Shown: positions 46,019 to 55,068 of the stretch, piece after piece | Numbering within the stretch: the first letter of the stretch is position 1 | How the letters are laid out: every line of letters begins with the position of its first letter | Source: Gallionella sp. | GTDB taxonomy: Bacteria > Pseudomonadota > Gammaproteobacteria > Burkholderiales > Gallionellaceae | Reading direction: 5' to 3' | NCBI GenBank assembly: GCA_028710525.1 | Contig: JAQTTY010000003.1 | Coordinates: 1 to 64,000, forward strand | DNA: 64,000 nucleotides | Position numbers and translations under genes: made by a program | Notes under the pieces: generated by a model | The model's database searches: none | Told to the model about the DNA's origin: nothing | The model's input: the letters and a program-made list of their open reading frames with translations, nothing else

Positions 46019-46375
46019 GTACAGCACCTGCGTGCTGTACGCCAGGACTCGAAAGGCATCCGGTACTACGGATGCCGGGGTCGCGCCTGCGTGACCGAGC
46101 CTCTTCTGGGCACCAAATATGAAGTAGATCGCGTAAGCGACCTACTTCTTTTTTTGCGTCTAGAAAAGTCATCCATACGAACTGGCCCACAAACAGGGAG
46201 TCGTGACTCCCCGTTGCGACGTCGTAAGTGGTCGAACTGCCTACACCTGTGCTTACACGATGGGTAGGACGCGCTTGCGCCTTACCGACAACGTACCTGA
46301 CACATAGTGATGCAAATAGGCTTATCGCCTGCTTGCCTAGTTTCAGCGCGCATAGCACGACCGATTTAACGGTCG
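46019..46375. repeat. Run of short perfect hairpins, no gene
   Basis: Between the tRNA-Leu terminator and the purA terminator no convincing coding frame exists. The region holds hairpins GTACAGCAC/GTGCTGTAC (46019-46040), GGCATCCG/CGGATGCC (46055-46076), GGTCGCG/CGTGACC with one G-U (46079-46096), GGGAGTC/GACTCCC (46196-46211), GTAGGACGC/CGCCTTAC imperfect (46264-46285) and CGACCG/CGGTCG (46358-46375), plus the repeated tRNA tail at 46100-46155. Function is unknown; they could be leader or stabiliser structures or decayed repeats. Confidence 0.6.
46100..46155 (+). repeat. Second copy of the tRNA-Leu 3' tail plus terminator
   Basis: 23 bases (46100-46122) are identical to 45950-45972: 12 nt of the T-arm/acceptor, the CCA and the spacer. 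A terminator follows with stem GAAGTAG/CTACTTC and GTAA loop. Relative to the first copy two stem positions changed with their partners and the loop kept GNRA form, so structure was maintained after duplication. The copies are 150 bp apart. It looks like the remains of a tandem tRNA duplication or an attachment site. Confidence 0.75.
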
Positions 46376-46430
46376 CCGGGGACGCGCTGGCATTACTACC
46401 CCTATTTCTGATACTGGTCGTCATTAATGA

Positions 46431-46463
46431 AAAAACGCAGCACGACAGTCGTGCTGCGTTTTT
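46431..46463 (-). terminator. Bidirectional terminator downstream of purA
   Basis: AAAAACGCAGCAC and GTGCTGCGTTTTT form a 13-bp stem with a short loop, with A- and T-runs on the two sides, so it works on both strands. It lies 17 bp beyond the purA stop and seals the hairpin region from purA. Confidence 0.82.
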
Positions 46464-46479
46464 GAACGACTGTAAGCTG

Positions 46480-47823
<1,344 letters not shown>

Positions 47824-47826
47824 CTA

Positions 47827-48984
47827 TCACATTGCCACGACTAGCCAAACGCCGTCACGCAAAATCAGCTCACGATCACACTGCAGTTCAGCGCGGTTCG
47901 CCTTATCTGCTGCAAAATCTACCACCACGGTCTCACCCGCATTACGCAACTGCGATATCTTAGCCTGCAGGGCGCTATCCGCCAGATGCGGCGCACAGAT
48001 ACCCGCTTGCACGGTCTGGGGCTGCATCAGACTGCATAACTGACGAAGATCCATACTGAAACCGGTCGCCGCTCGGGCACGGCCGAAACTCTTGCCCAGA
48101 TCATCGTAACGACCGCCTAGTGCTATCGCATCATGACTACCCGCATGATAGGCCGCGAACACCATACCGCTGTGATAGTGGTAACCGCGCAGATCGGCCA
48201 GATCGATGCCCACACTGGCGACCAGAGGTTTCAGATGTCTTGCAGCGGCAGCCAGTTCATCTAGGGCAAGCTGTATCTCTTGAAAATCCGGAAGTGCTTT
48301 GCGCGCACGTGCCACTACGTCGGCACTGTCACCATACAGAGTAGGCATAGCCAGCAAAGCTTTACGTAGCGGAGCATCCAAAGGCGCGACCAACAATTCC
48401 AGCGCAGCGGTATCTTTACGCTGCAAGGCACCAAATAGCGCGCGCTCCAGCTCTTCGTCCAATGCTGCGTGACTTACCAATGCACGGAACACTGCAACAT
48501 GACCCAAATCCAGATGTACCGGCTCTATGTTCAGCATACGCAGGGCAGCCAGCATGAGGCTCTGCACTTCCAGATCGCTATCCAGACCGCTGTGACCATA
48601 CAATTCCGCGCCGATCTGCATCAGTTCACGAGTGCGTGTCAGTCCAACAGGCTGGGTATGCAACACACTGCCTGCATAGCACAAGCGCGTCACGCCTTGA
48701 CGATTGAGCAGATGCGCATCTATACGTGCAACTTGCGGTGTGATGTCTGCTCGCACGGCTAGAGTACGGCCGCTTAACTGATCGACTAGCTTGAAACTGC
48801 GCAGATCCATGTCTTCACTGCCATCAATAAGCAGCGATTCGGCGTATTCCAGCAATGGTGGAGCGACTAATTGATAGCCCGATTTGCGCAACAAGGACAA
48901 TACATCTGCACGTATTTGCTCTACGCGCCATGCCTCATCAGGCAACATGTCATTAATATATTCGGGGAGCAACCAGTTTTGCAT
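47827..48984 (-). CDS. hisZ: ATP phosphoribosyltransferase regulatory subunit HisZ
   Basis: A 385-residue HisRS-like paralogue that lacks aminoacylation and instead activates short-form HisG, the first step of histidine synthesis. The class II synthetase motifs are recognisable (LPEYINDMLPDEAWRVEQIR, motif 2 region LCYAGSVLHTQP, RYDDLGKSFGRARAATGFS), while the anticodon-binding domain is absent. Its insertion before purA is typical of betaproteobacteria. HisG is not in the window. Confidence 0.95.
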   Translation of the reverse strand: MQNWLLPEYINDMLPDEAWRVEQIRADVLSLLRKSGYQLVAPPLLEYAESLLIDGSEDMDLRSFKLVDQLSGRTLAVRADITPQVARIDAHLLNRQGVTRLCYAGSVLHTQPVGLTRTRELMQIGAELYGHSGLDSDLEVQSLMLAALRMLNIEPVHLDLGHVAVFRALVSHAALDEELERALFGALQRKDTAALELLVAPLDAPLRKALLAMPTLYGDSADVVARARKALPDFQEIQLALDELAAAARHLKPLVASVGIDLADLRGYHYHSGMVFAAYHAGSHDAIALGGRYDDLGKSFGRARAATGFSMDLRQLCSLMQPQTVQAGICAPHLADSALQAKISQLRNAGETVVVDFAADKANRAELQCDRELILRDGVWLVVAM

Positions 48985-49021
48985 TACACGTTCTCGTTAT
49001 CTTTAATATTCAGGACCAATC

Positions 49022-49210
49022 TCAATTGATCCAATACAACAATGCTAGCCCAGCCACTATCGCCATCAGTCCCACGGTACGGAGCTGACCATCATTCAGT
49101 GCGACCAACCTCACGAAGGTCTCGCGCCAGTATGCCGGCATCACCAAGGGCAACAGGCCTTCGATGATTAGCATCATCGCCATACCCAATAACCAGTAAT
49201 CAGACGCCAT
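49022..49210 (-). CDS. DUF2065 (YjeT-like) membrane protein
   Basis: A 62-residue protein with two transmembrane helices (about 5-25 and 44-60), of the DUF2065 family that almost always follows hflC. It lies 6 bp downstream of hflC and 37 bp before hisZ. Its function is unknown; the constant position next to the HflKC protease modulators hints at a link with them. Confidence 0.9.
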   Translation of the reverse strand: MASDYWLLGMAMMLIIEGLLPLVMPAYWRETFVRLVALNDGQLRTVGLMAIVAGLALLYWIN

Positions 49211-49216
49211 CTATCT

Positions 49217-50086
49217 TTACTTAGAAGGACCTTTTAGGTATTTGAAATAAGACGAACTAGGATCCAATACCATCACGTCGCTCTTACTCTTGAAGCTTTG
49301 TTTATATGCCTCAAGACTACGGTAGAAAGCATAGAACTCAGCGTTACGACCAAATGCTGCTGCATAGATCGCGGAAGCCTTTGCATCACCCTCACCTTTG
49401 GTCTTCTGCGCATCACGATAAGCTTCAGCCAGTGTCACTTCGCGCTGCTTATCCGCATCCGCTCTGATCTTCTCACCTTCCGCAGCACCGGATGCACGCA
49501 ACTCGTTCGCGACACGTTTACGTTCCGCATCCATGCGGCGATAGACAGAGTCACTGATCTCGGCTGGGAAATCCACGCGCTTCAGACGCACATCCAATAC
49601 CTGCACACCGATCTTGCGCGCATCTGCATCGGTCTTTTCACGCAACACGTTCATGATCTGCTCACGCTCGCCTGATACGACCTCATGTATGGTGCGCTTA
49701 CCAAACTCTTCGCGCATGCTCGAGTTCACGGTCTGCAACAAGCGGGTGCGTGCGCGTATTTCGTCGCCGCCCACGCTAATGTAGTACTGCTTCACATCGA
49801 CGATGCGCCATTTGACGAATGAATCTACCAGCACGTTCTTCTTCTCGGCAGTGATGAAACGTTCCGGCTCACCCGCATCTAAAGTCAAAATACGTGAATC
49901 GAAGAAGCGTACGTTCTGCATCAGCGGTATCTTCCACTTCAGGCCAGGATCAGTCTCTACACGCACCATTTCACCCAATTGCAGGACGATAGCAGCTTGG
50001 CGCTGATCGACTATGAATAAGCTGAGACTCAGCGTAATCAATACCACTACGGCACCGATCAAGATATTGGCTAAATTGGTTCTCAT
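49217..50086 (-). CDS. hflC: HflC, FtsH protease modulator (SPFH)
   Basis: A 289-residue SPFH/band-7 protein with one N-terminal transmembrane helix (about 8-27) and a long periplasmic part ending in a Glu/Ala-rich helix. With HflK it forms the cage around the FtsH protease that tempers its action on membrane proteins. Its ATG overlaps the hflK stop (ATGA). Confidence 0.96.
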   Translation of the reverse strand: MRTNLANILIGAVVVLITLSLSLFIVDQRQAAIVLQLGEMVRVETDPGLKWKIPLMQNVRFFDSRILTLDAGEPERFITAEKKNVLVDSFVKWRIVDVKQYYISVGGDEIRARTRLLQTVNSSMREEFGKRTIHEVVSGEREQIMNVLREKTDADARKIGVQVLDVRLKRVDFPAEISDSVYRRMDAERKRVANELRASGAAEGEKIRADADKQREVTLAEAYRDAQKTKGEGDAKASAIYAAAFGRNAEFYAFYRSLEAYKQSFKSKSDVMVLDPSSSYFKYLKGPSK

Positions 50087-51255
50087 CTTGTCTCCCTGTC
50101 ACGGCTGAGCAAAGAGTTTCTTGCACGCTGGGTAGAGTCAGTATCACTACTCTGCGTACTTGCCGCAGCAGCAGGTGCGACACTAGGGGCATCTGTACTG
50201 CTACGGCTAGCCTCGATCAATTTATCCAGCGGTAGATACAACATACTGTTACTGCCTTTCTGATCAACCATTACCTTGCTTATATTGCCCATGACTTGCT
50301 GCATCATGTCTATATACATACGCTCACGGGTCACTGCCGGTGCCTTTTCATATTCGACCAGTACCTGCTTGAAGCGACTCGCATCACCCTCTGCATTGGC
50401 AATTACACTTTGTTTGTAACCTTCGGCTTCCTGAATTAAACGGGCAGCGGTACCACGTGCACGAGGAACTACGTCATTCGCGTAGGACTGACCTTCGTTC
50501 TTTTGACGTTCTTTGTCCTGGCCTGCTTTCACAGCATCATCGAAAGCTGCTTGTACCTGCTCGGGTGGTTGTGCATTCTGCATAGTCAGCTTACTGACCA
50601 CGATACCGGACTTATAACGATCCAAAATCTCTTGAATCAACTTAGTTGCAGCTGCAGCGACCTGTTCGCGACCTTCGTACAAAACAAAGTCCATCTTATT
50701 CTTGCCGACCACTTCTCGTATCGCGGTTTCAGCTGCCTGACGTACGTTCTCGTCCGGATTCCGGTTATTGAACAGATAGTCACCCGGATCACTGAGAAAA
50801 TATTGCACGGCAAATTGGATGTCGATGATATTCTCATCCTCGGTCAGCATTAAAGACTCTTGCAACATCTTGTTCTTGACGTTGTCGCGATAACCCACTT
50901 CCACAGTACGAACCTGACTTAGGTTTACCACCTCGACCGCTTCGATAGGATAAGGGAAATGCCAACGAGGGCCTGGCTCTGTCGTCTCGACCTGCTTACC
51001 AAAGCGCAACACCACGCCACGCTGACTGGCATCAACAATATAGAAGCCACTGGCCAGCCAAATCAACAATAGGATCACTGCGATCAACCCAGCGCCGCCA
51101 CCCAAATTCGCAGGCGCACCATTCGAACCACTTCCAGATGGCTTCCTACCGCCCAGCATGGCGGAAAACTTCGCGTTTAGCTTGCGCAACAGTTCTTCCA
51201 GATCTGGCGGGCCACCATTGTTTTTACTACCCCATTGCGGATCATTCAATCCCAT
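50083..51255 (-). CDS. hflK: HflK, FtsH protease modulator (SPFH)
   Basis: A 390-residue SPFH protein. The N-terminus is Gly-rich and cytoplasmic, with a transmembrane helix near 55-75 (LIAVILLLIWLASGFYIVD), then the band-7 domain and a C-terminal Ala/Ser-rich tail. It pairs with HflC around FtsH. Its start overlaps the end of hflX by 10 bp, and its stop overlaps hflC. Confidence 0.95.
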   Translation of the reverse strand: MGLNDPQWGSKNNGGPPDLEELLRKLNAKFSAMLGGRKPSGSGSNGAPANLGGGAGLIAVILLLIWLASGFYIVDASQRGVVLRFGKQVETTEPGPRWHFPYPIEAVEVVNLSQVRTVEVGYRDNVKNKMLQESLMLTEDENIIDIQFAVQYFLSDPGDYLFNNRNPDENVRQAAETAIREVVGKNKMDFVLYEGREQVAAAATKLIQEILDRYKSGIVVSKLTMQNAQPPEQVQAAFDDAVKAGQDKERQKNEGQSYANDVVPRARGTAARLIQEAEGYKQSVIANAEGDASRFKQVLVEYEKAPAVTRERMYIDMMQQVMGNISKVMVDQKGSNSMLYLPLDKLIEASRSSTDAPSVAPAAAASTQSSDTDSTQRARNSLLSRDRETR

Positions 51256-52394
51256 GACTCTCTCGCTTGTTTAAGTTGTTTTTCAATGATGCTCGCTGCT
51301 TGCCTAGATGCTCTGATCTCGATCAGGGCCTGACGCAGCTCTTCCATACCTGCACCGGTTTTGGCACTCAAAAAAACGCGTGAGATTCTATCATGTTCGT
51401 CGCGCTTTATACCCGCTTCGACATCCTCAACCGCATCTATCTTATTGAATACCAGTATCTGAGGGATATCTCCTGCCTCGATCTCAGCTAAGACCTTGTT
51501 CACTTCGGTAATCTGATCATCACGACTCGGGTTGCTCAGATCGACCACATGTAGCAATACATCAGCTTGTATCGTCTCTTCCAGCGTACTGCGGAAAGCA
51601 GCGACCAGACCATGCGGCAGATGACGTATGAATCCCACCGTATCGGAAACCACGATCTCGCCCTCGCCCTCGGCATACATCTTGCGCGATGTCGTATCTA
51701 GCGTTGCAAACAATTGGTTTGCCACATAGACATTGGCCTTGGTCAGTCGATTGAACAGGGTCGACTTTCCGGCATTGGTATAACCAACGATAGAGACTGA
51801 CAGAAGATCCGAACGATTGCGCGAACGACGCATCAAGTCACGCTGACTCTTGAGTTTGACCAGACGTTCTTTGAGCAAATGCACGCGCTTATCTAGCTTA
51901 CGTCTATCCAGTTCCAACTGCGTCTCACCAGGACCGCGTGCGCCTACCGCGAACTTCTGCTGCCCCATGTCAGCATTCTGACCAACCAACCGCGTTGACA
52001 AATATTTGAGCTGTGCCAGTTCGACCTGCACCTTACCTTCATGGCTTTGTGCACGTTGCGCAAAGATATCCAAGATCAGCATGGTTCTGTCTATGACGCG
52101 CGTGCCTAACTTTAGTGTGAGGTTGCGCATCTGCGCGGGTGAGAGCTCATGATTGAAAATAACCAGTGGAATTTCCATGCGCTCGACCAATTCCGCAATC
52201 TGCATCACCTTACCGCTGCCGGCAAACAATGCAGCATCAGGCCTGATGCGCTTAGCTTCCACCGTAGCGACGGTATGAACACCCGCCGTTTCAGCTAATA
52301 GTTTTAGCTCGGCCAAGCTCTCCTGATAATCCGTATCACCCAAATCGATACTGACTAGAATGGCGGACTCGGAACCCGGGGATGTTTGCTGCAT
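51246..52394 (-). CDS. hflX: Ribosome-associated GTPase HflX
   Basis: A 382-residue GTPase that splits stalled ribosomes under stress and binds the 50S subunit. An N-terminal ribosome-binding domain (VEAKRIRPDAALFAGSGK) and a helical linker (ERLVKLKSQRDLMRRSR) precede the G domain (GYTNAGKSTLFN, DTVGFIRHLPH, NKID). The ATG overlaps the last base of the hfq stop, so they are coupled. Confidence 0.97.
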   Translation of the reverse strand: MQQTSPGSESAILVSIDLGDTDYQESLAELKLLAETAGVHTVATVEAKRIRPDAALFAGSGKVMQIAELVERMEIPLVIFNHELSPAQMRNLTLKLGTRVIDRTMLILDIFAQRAQSHEGKVQVELAQLKYLSTRLVGQNADMGQQKFAVGARGPGETQLELDRRKLDKRVHLLKERLVKLKSQRDLMRRSRNRSDLLSVSIVGYTNAGKSTLFNRLTKANVYVANQLFATLDTTSRKMYAEGEGEIVVSDTVGFIRHLPHGLVAAFRSTLEETIQADVLLHVVDLSNPSRDDQITEVNKVLAEIEAGDIPQILVFNKIDAVEDVEAGIKRDEHDRISRVFLSAKTGAGMEELRQALIEIRASRQAASIIEKQLKQARESWD

Positions 52395-52630
52395 TACTCT
52401 GCGGAGTCGTCTACTGGTATGGATACCGCACGAGCTGGGACGATAGTCGAGATGGCGTGCTTGTAGACCATTTGTGTGACGGTGTTCTTGAGTAGTACGA
52501 CATATTGATCGAACGACTCGATCTGCCCCTGCAGCTTGATACCATTGACGAGGTAGATGCCCACTTGTACATGCTCTTTGCGCAGTGTATTCAGAAATGG
52601 ATCTTGTAGTTGCTGTCCTTTTACGCTCAT
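52394..52630 (-). CDS. hfq: RNA chaperone Hfq
   Basis: A 78-residue Sm-like protein that brings small RNAs to mRNAs. Sm1 ([19 protein letters not shown]) and Sm2 ([14 protein letters not shown]) are both standard, so the hexamer and its proximal and distal RNA faces should be intact; the C-terminal tail is short, as is common in betaproteobacteria. It heads the hfq-hflX-hflK-hflC operon. The promoter should lie in 52631-52770. Confidence 0.97.
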   Translation of the reverse strand: MSVKGQQLQDPFLNTLRKEHVQVGIYLVNGIKLQGQIESFDQYVVLLKNTVTQMVYKHAISTIVPARAVSIPVDDSAE

Positions 52631-52770
52631 TTTTTTGCTCTTATAGTGGGAAACGGGTTATCACTTTACTGGATTCACGCTGGACTGTGAACCTATATTT
52701 ATCAAGCAATGACTAGGTTTACTCGGCATAGCCCTAGGCACTCACTCAAATCCGAGTATCGGACTCAGTT

Positions 52771-52799
52771 GCGGCATCCCGAGTCACTCGGGATGCCGC
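52771..52799. repeat. 13-bp perfect hairpin between ccmI and hfq
   Basis: GCGGCATCCCGAG (52771-52783) pairs fully with 52787-52799 around a TCA loop, 19 bp beyond the ccmI stop. No U-run follows. The GGCATCC/GGATGCC half recurs in the hairpin at 46055-46076. It may end the ccm transcript without a canonical U-tract. Confidence 0.6.
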
Positions 52800-52817
52800 A
52801 TCCAGATACTTTAAAAT

Positions 52818-54080
52818 TTATGGCACGACGCTATCGATAACGATATTCAGCCCTTTGCTTCCAGGCTTGATCGTCGCGGAAGTACCCTGCACATCGCCTG
52901 ACTGCGCCATAGGTGTACCGGACTTAGAGACACGCGCTACAACGATCACCTGATCGAAACCAGATAACTTCAGTTGCGGCTGCATCGCCATCGTGTCATC
53001 CAGACTGAATTCCATAGGCAGATCCTTAACCTGCTTACGCAGTACCGCCAAAGGCATCTTAGGGCCCTCAGCGGCTCGTGCCAAGATGAAAACGATGTCG
53101 TCAGGGCTGACCTTGCTACGCAGTGCGGGGCTCAAGCTAACTTTACCGGTGATTGCCTGCGCACTATCAACCACTGCAGCATCGCTGGTCGGTTGCTGCT
53201 TATCCAGTTGTGCCAACTTCGCCTTGCCGCCCTTTTGCATCGCCAGGAACTCGCGTGCTTGTTTGACACCATCCTTGATCAATTGGAGTTCGGGGTATTC
53301 GGGAGGCAGCAAAGCAATCAGCTTCTGCCAATGCGCAATAGCGGACACGTAATCGCCACGCTCCATATCAGCAGAACCTGACAAAGCCAAAGCTGTCGTG
53401 TTGTTAGCGTCCAGTGCCAAGGCTTTGTTCAGGAATTTGGTCGGCTCGCCCATCAAAGTCTGACCATTATTCATCGCATAGGCGTCAGCGTAATCTGTCC
53501 ACAATTGCGCTTCATTGGGAACCAACTCGACCAGCTTGGCATACGCACGAGCCGCATCGCCATAACGTTTCATCTCGCTGTAGGAGCGGCCAAGTTGCAG
53601 CCAGCCATCTGGGTTCTCTGGGAATTTGGTCAAACGCTGCTCTAATTCATCCAGCGCTACTTCAGAACGGATAATGCCAAAACCATCCGCCACGCCTACT
53701 TCCTCCTGCTGTGGCGAAAGCGCCCTGCTGCTACCCAATTTAGAATACAAAGCCACACTTGCTAGTGGAATCAGCACCATCAACACCAAGGCAAGTATTT
53801 TAGAGGGAGTGGTCGGTATAGCGATGGCTGGCTGGGTGGATTTGACTTCTTCCAACAGACGTACTTGTAACTCGCGTTGCCCCTGCTCATAGGATTCCTG
53901 ATTGAGCAAACCATGCGCTAGATCAGCCTTCATTTCTACAGACTGGTCACGCAATATCTCAAGGTTGGCAGCATCACGTAATACTTCGTTGCTGACCACA
54001 GTCTTGCGCCACAACGGCAGCATGACCACTATCACGGCCACTAGCAACATGACCGCAGCTATCATCCAAAATAAAGTCAT
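52818..54080 (-). CDS. ccmI: c-type cytochrome biogenesis protein CcmI
   Basis: A 420-residue protein that presents apocytochrome c to the haem lyase. Two N-terminal transmembrane helices (about 4-22 and 93-113) flank a cytoplasmic leucine-rich loop. A TPR region follows (about 140-270, with NPDGWLQLGRSYSEMKRYGDAARAYAK), then a C-terminal beta domain. It closes the ccm operon and overlaps ccmH by 4 bp. Confidence 0.93.
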   Translation of the reverse strand: MTLFWMIAAVMLLVAVIVVMLPLWRKTVVSNEVLRDAANLEILRDQSVEMKADLAHGLLNQESYEQGQRELQVRLLEEVKSTQPAIAIPTTPSKILALVLMVLIPLASVALYSKLGSSRALSPQQEEVGVADGFGIIRSEVALDELEQRLTKFPENPDGWLQLGRSYSEMKRYGDAARAYAKLVELVPNEAQLWTDYADAYAMNNGQTLMGEPTKFLNKALALDANNTTALALSGSADMERGDYVSAIAHWQKLIALLPPEYPELQLIKDGVKQAREFLAMQKGGKAKLAQLDKQQPTSDAAVVDSAQAITGKVSLSPALRSKVSPDDIVFILARAAEGPKMPLAVLRKQVKDLPMEFSLDDTMAMQPQLKLSGFDQVIVVARVSKSGTPMAQSGDVQGTSATIKPGSKGLNIVIDSVVP

Positions 54081-54544
54081 ACTTGATTGTCTTTCGTGGA
54101 ATTCAGAAGTTCTGCCGCACGTTCACTGTCCTCGACAGACAGATTGGCCTCAGTGACCAAGGACTTGCGTTTACGCAACTGGTACAACAACCCAAGCGCT
54201 CCTAAAGTAAGGAGAATGTAGGGAGCTAACCAAAGCGGCATGGTCTCTTTATCGACAGGGGGATCAAACAGAACAGATTTACCGAAGCGTTCTACCAGAA
54301 TATCCATGATCTCTTGATCACTGGCGCCAGCCTTCATCTTGTCACGCATGATGCCACGGACATCGTTGGCCCAATCAGAGTGTGAAGTAGAGACTGGTTC
54401 ACTTTGGCAAACTAGACAGCGCACCTTCTCCGCCAACTGGATCATGCGTCTTTCTAATTTAGGGTCGTCAGCGATATCCTTGGCAATTCCGGCGTGGGAC
54501 AGAGTCGGCATCAGACACAATAGTGTGATGAATAGATATCTCAT
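54077..54544 (-). CDS. ccmH: CcmH/CcmL thiol-disulfide protein of cytochrome c maturation
   Basis: A 155-residue protein with a signal peptide (about 1-18) and the Cys43-x2-Cys46 pair (VRCLVCQ) that reduces apocytochrome cysteines. The residues after the pair (SEPVSTSHSDWAND) differ from the usual NQSIADS-type sequence. A C-terminal membrane anchor lies near 105-120. It overlaps ccmG upstream and ccmI downstream by 4 bp each. Confidence 0.92.
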   Translation of the reverse strand: MRYLFITLLCLMPTLSHAGIAKDIADDPKLERRMIQLAEKVRCLVCQSEPVSTSHSDWANDVRGIMRDKMKAGASDQEIMDILVERFGKSVLFDPPVDKETMPLWLAPYILLTLGALGLLYQLRKRKSLVTEANLSVEDSERAAELLNSTKDNQV

Positions 54545-55068
54545 TTAGCTTGTAACTCCGCGATCTTGGGCAAAATAATCTCACTCAGATTCTGTGAGTT
54601 CAATGCACCAATAAGTTTGTAAGCGATCATGCCCTGCTTGTCGATGACATAGGTCTCAGGCACGCCGTATACACCGTAATCAAAACCGACTTTGCCGTCT
54701 GCATCAGAAATAATAAGTGAGTAAGGATCGCCCGCTTTGCGCAAGGTTGCTTGGCCGTCCTCACGCTTATCTTTGTAATCCATACCAACGATAGGAAACA
54801 GATTCTGCCTAGACAATTCCATCAGAAGCGGATGCTCGTCTTTGCAGGCCCCACACCAAGATGCCCAAACATTCAACAACCAAACCTTGCCCTGCATATC
54901 TTTAGGCGAAAATTGTTTATTCACATCGTACAGAGTCGGCAACGTAAAAGCGGGGGCCGCTTTGCCTACCAGGGGTGAAGGAATCTCGCTAGTATTGCGC
55001 CCCAAACCCTTGTACAGAAAGCCTGCCAAGACTAAGAACACAACCAAAGGCAGAGTAAAACGCATCAT
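54541..55068 (-). CDS. ccmG: Thiol:disulfide interchange protein CcmG/DsbE
   Basis: A 175-residue membrane-anchored thioredoxin-fold protein (anchor about 5-22) that keeps apocytochrome c reduced in the periplasm. The active site is Cys72-Gly-Ala-Cys75 in WASWCGACKDEHP, and cis-Pro is in GVPETYVID. Its start overlaps the ccmF stop by 4 bp. Confidence 0.95.
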   Translation of the reverse strand: MMRFTLPLVVFLVLAGFLYKGLGRNTSEIPSPLVGKAAPAFTLPTLYDVNKQFSPKDMQGKVWLLNVWASWCGACKDEHPLLMELSRQNLFPIVGMDYKDKREDGQATLRKAGDPYSLIISDADGKVGFDYGVYGVPETYVIDKQGMIAYKLIGALNSQNLSEIILPKIAELQAK

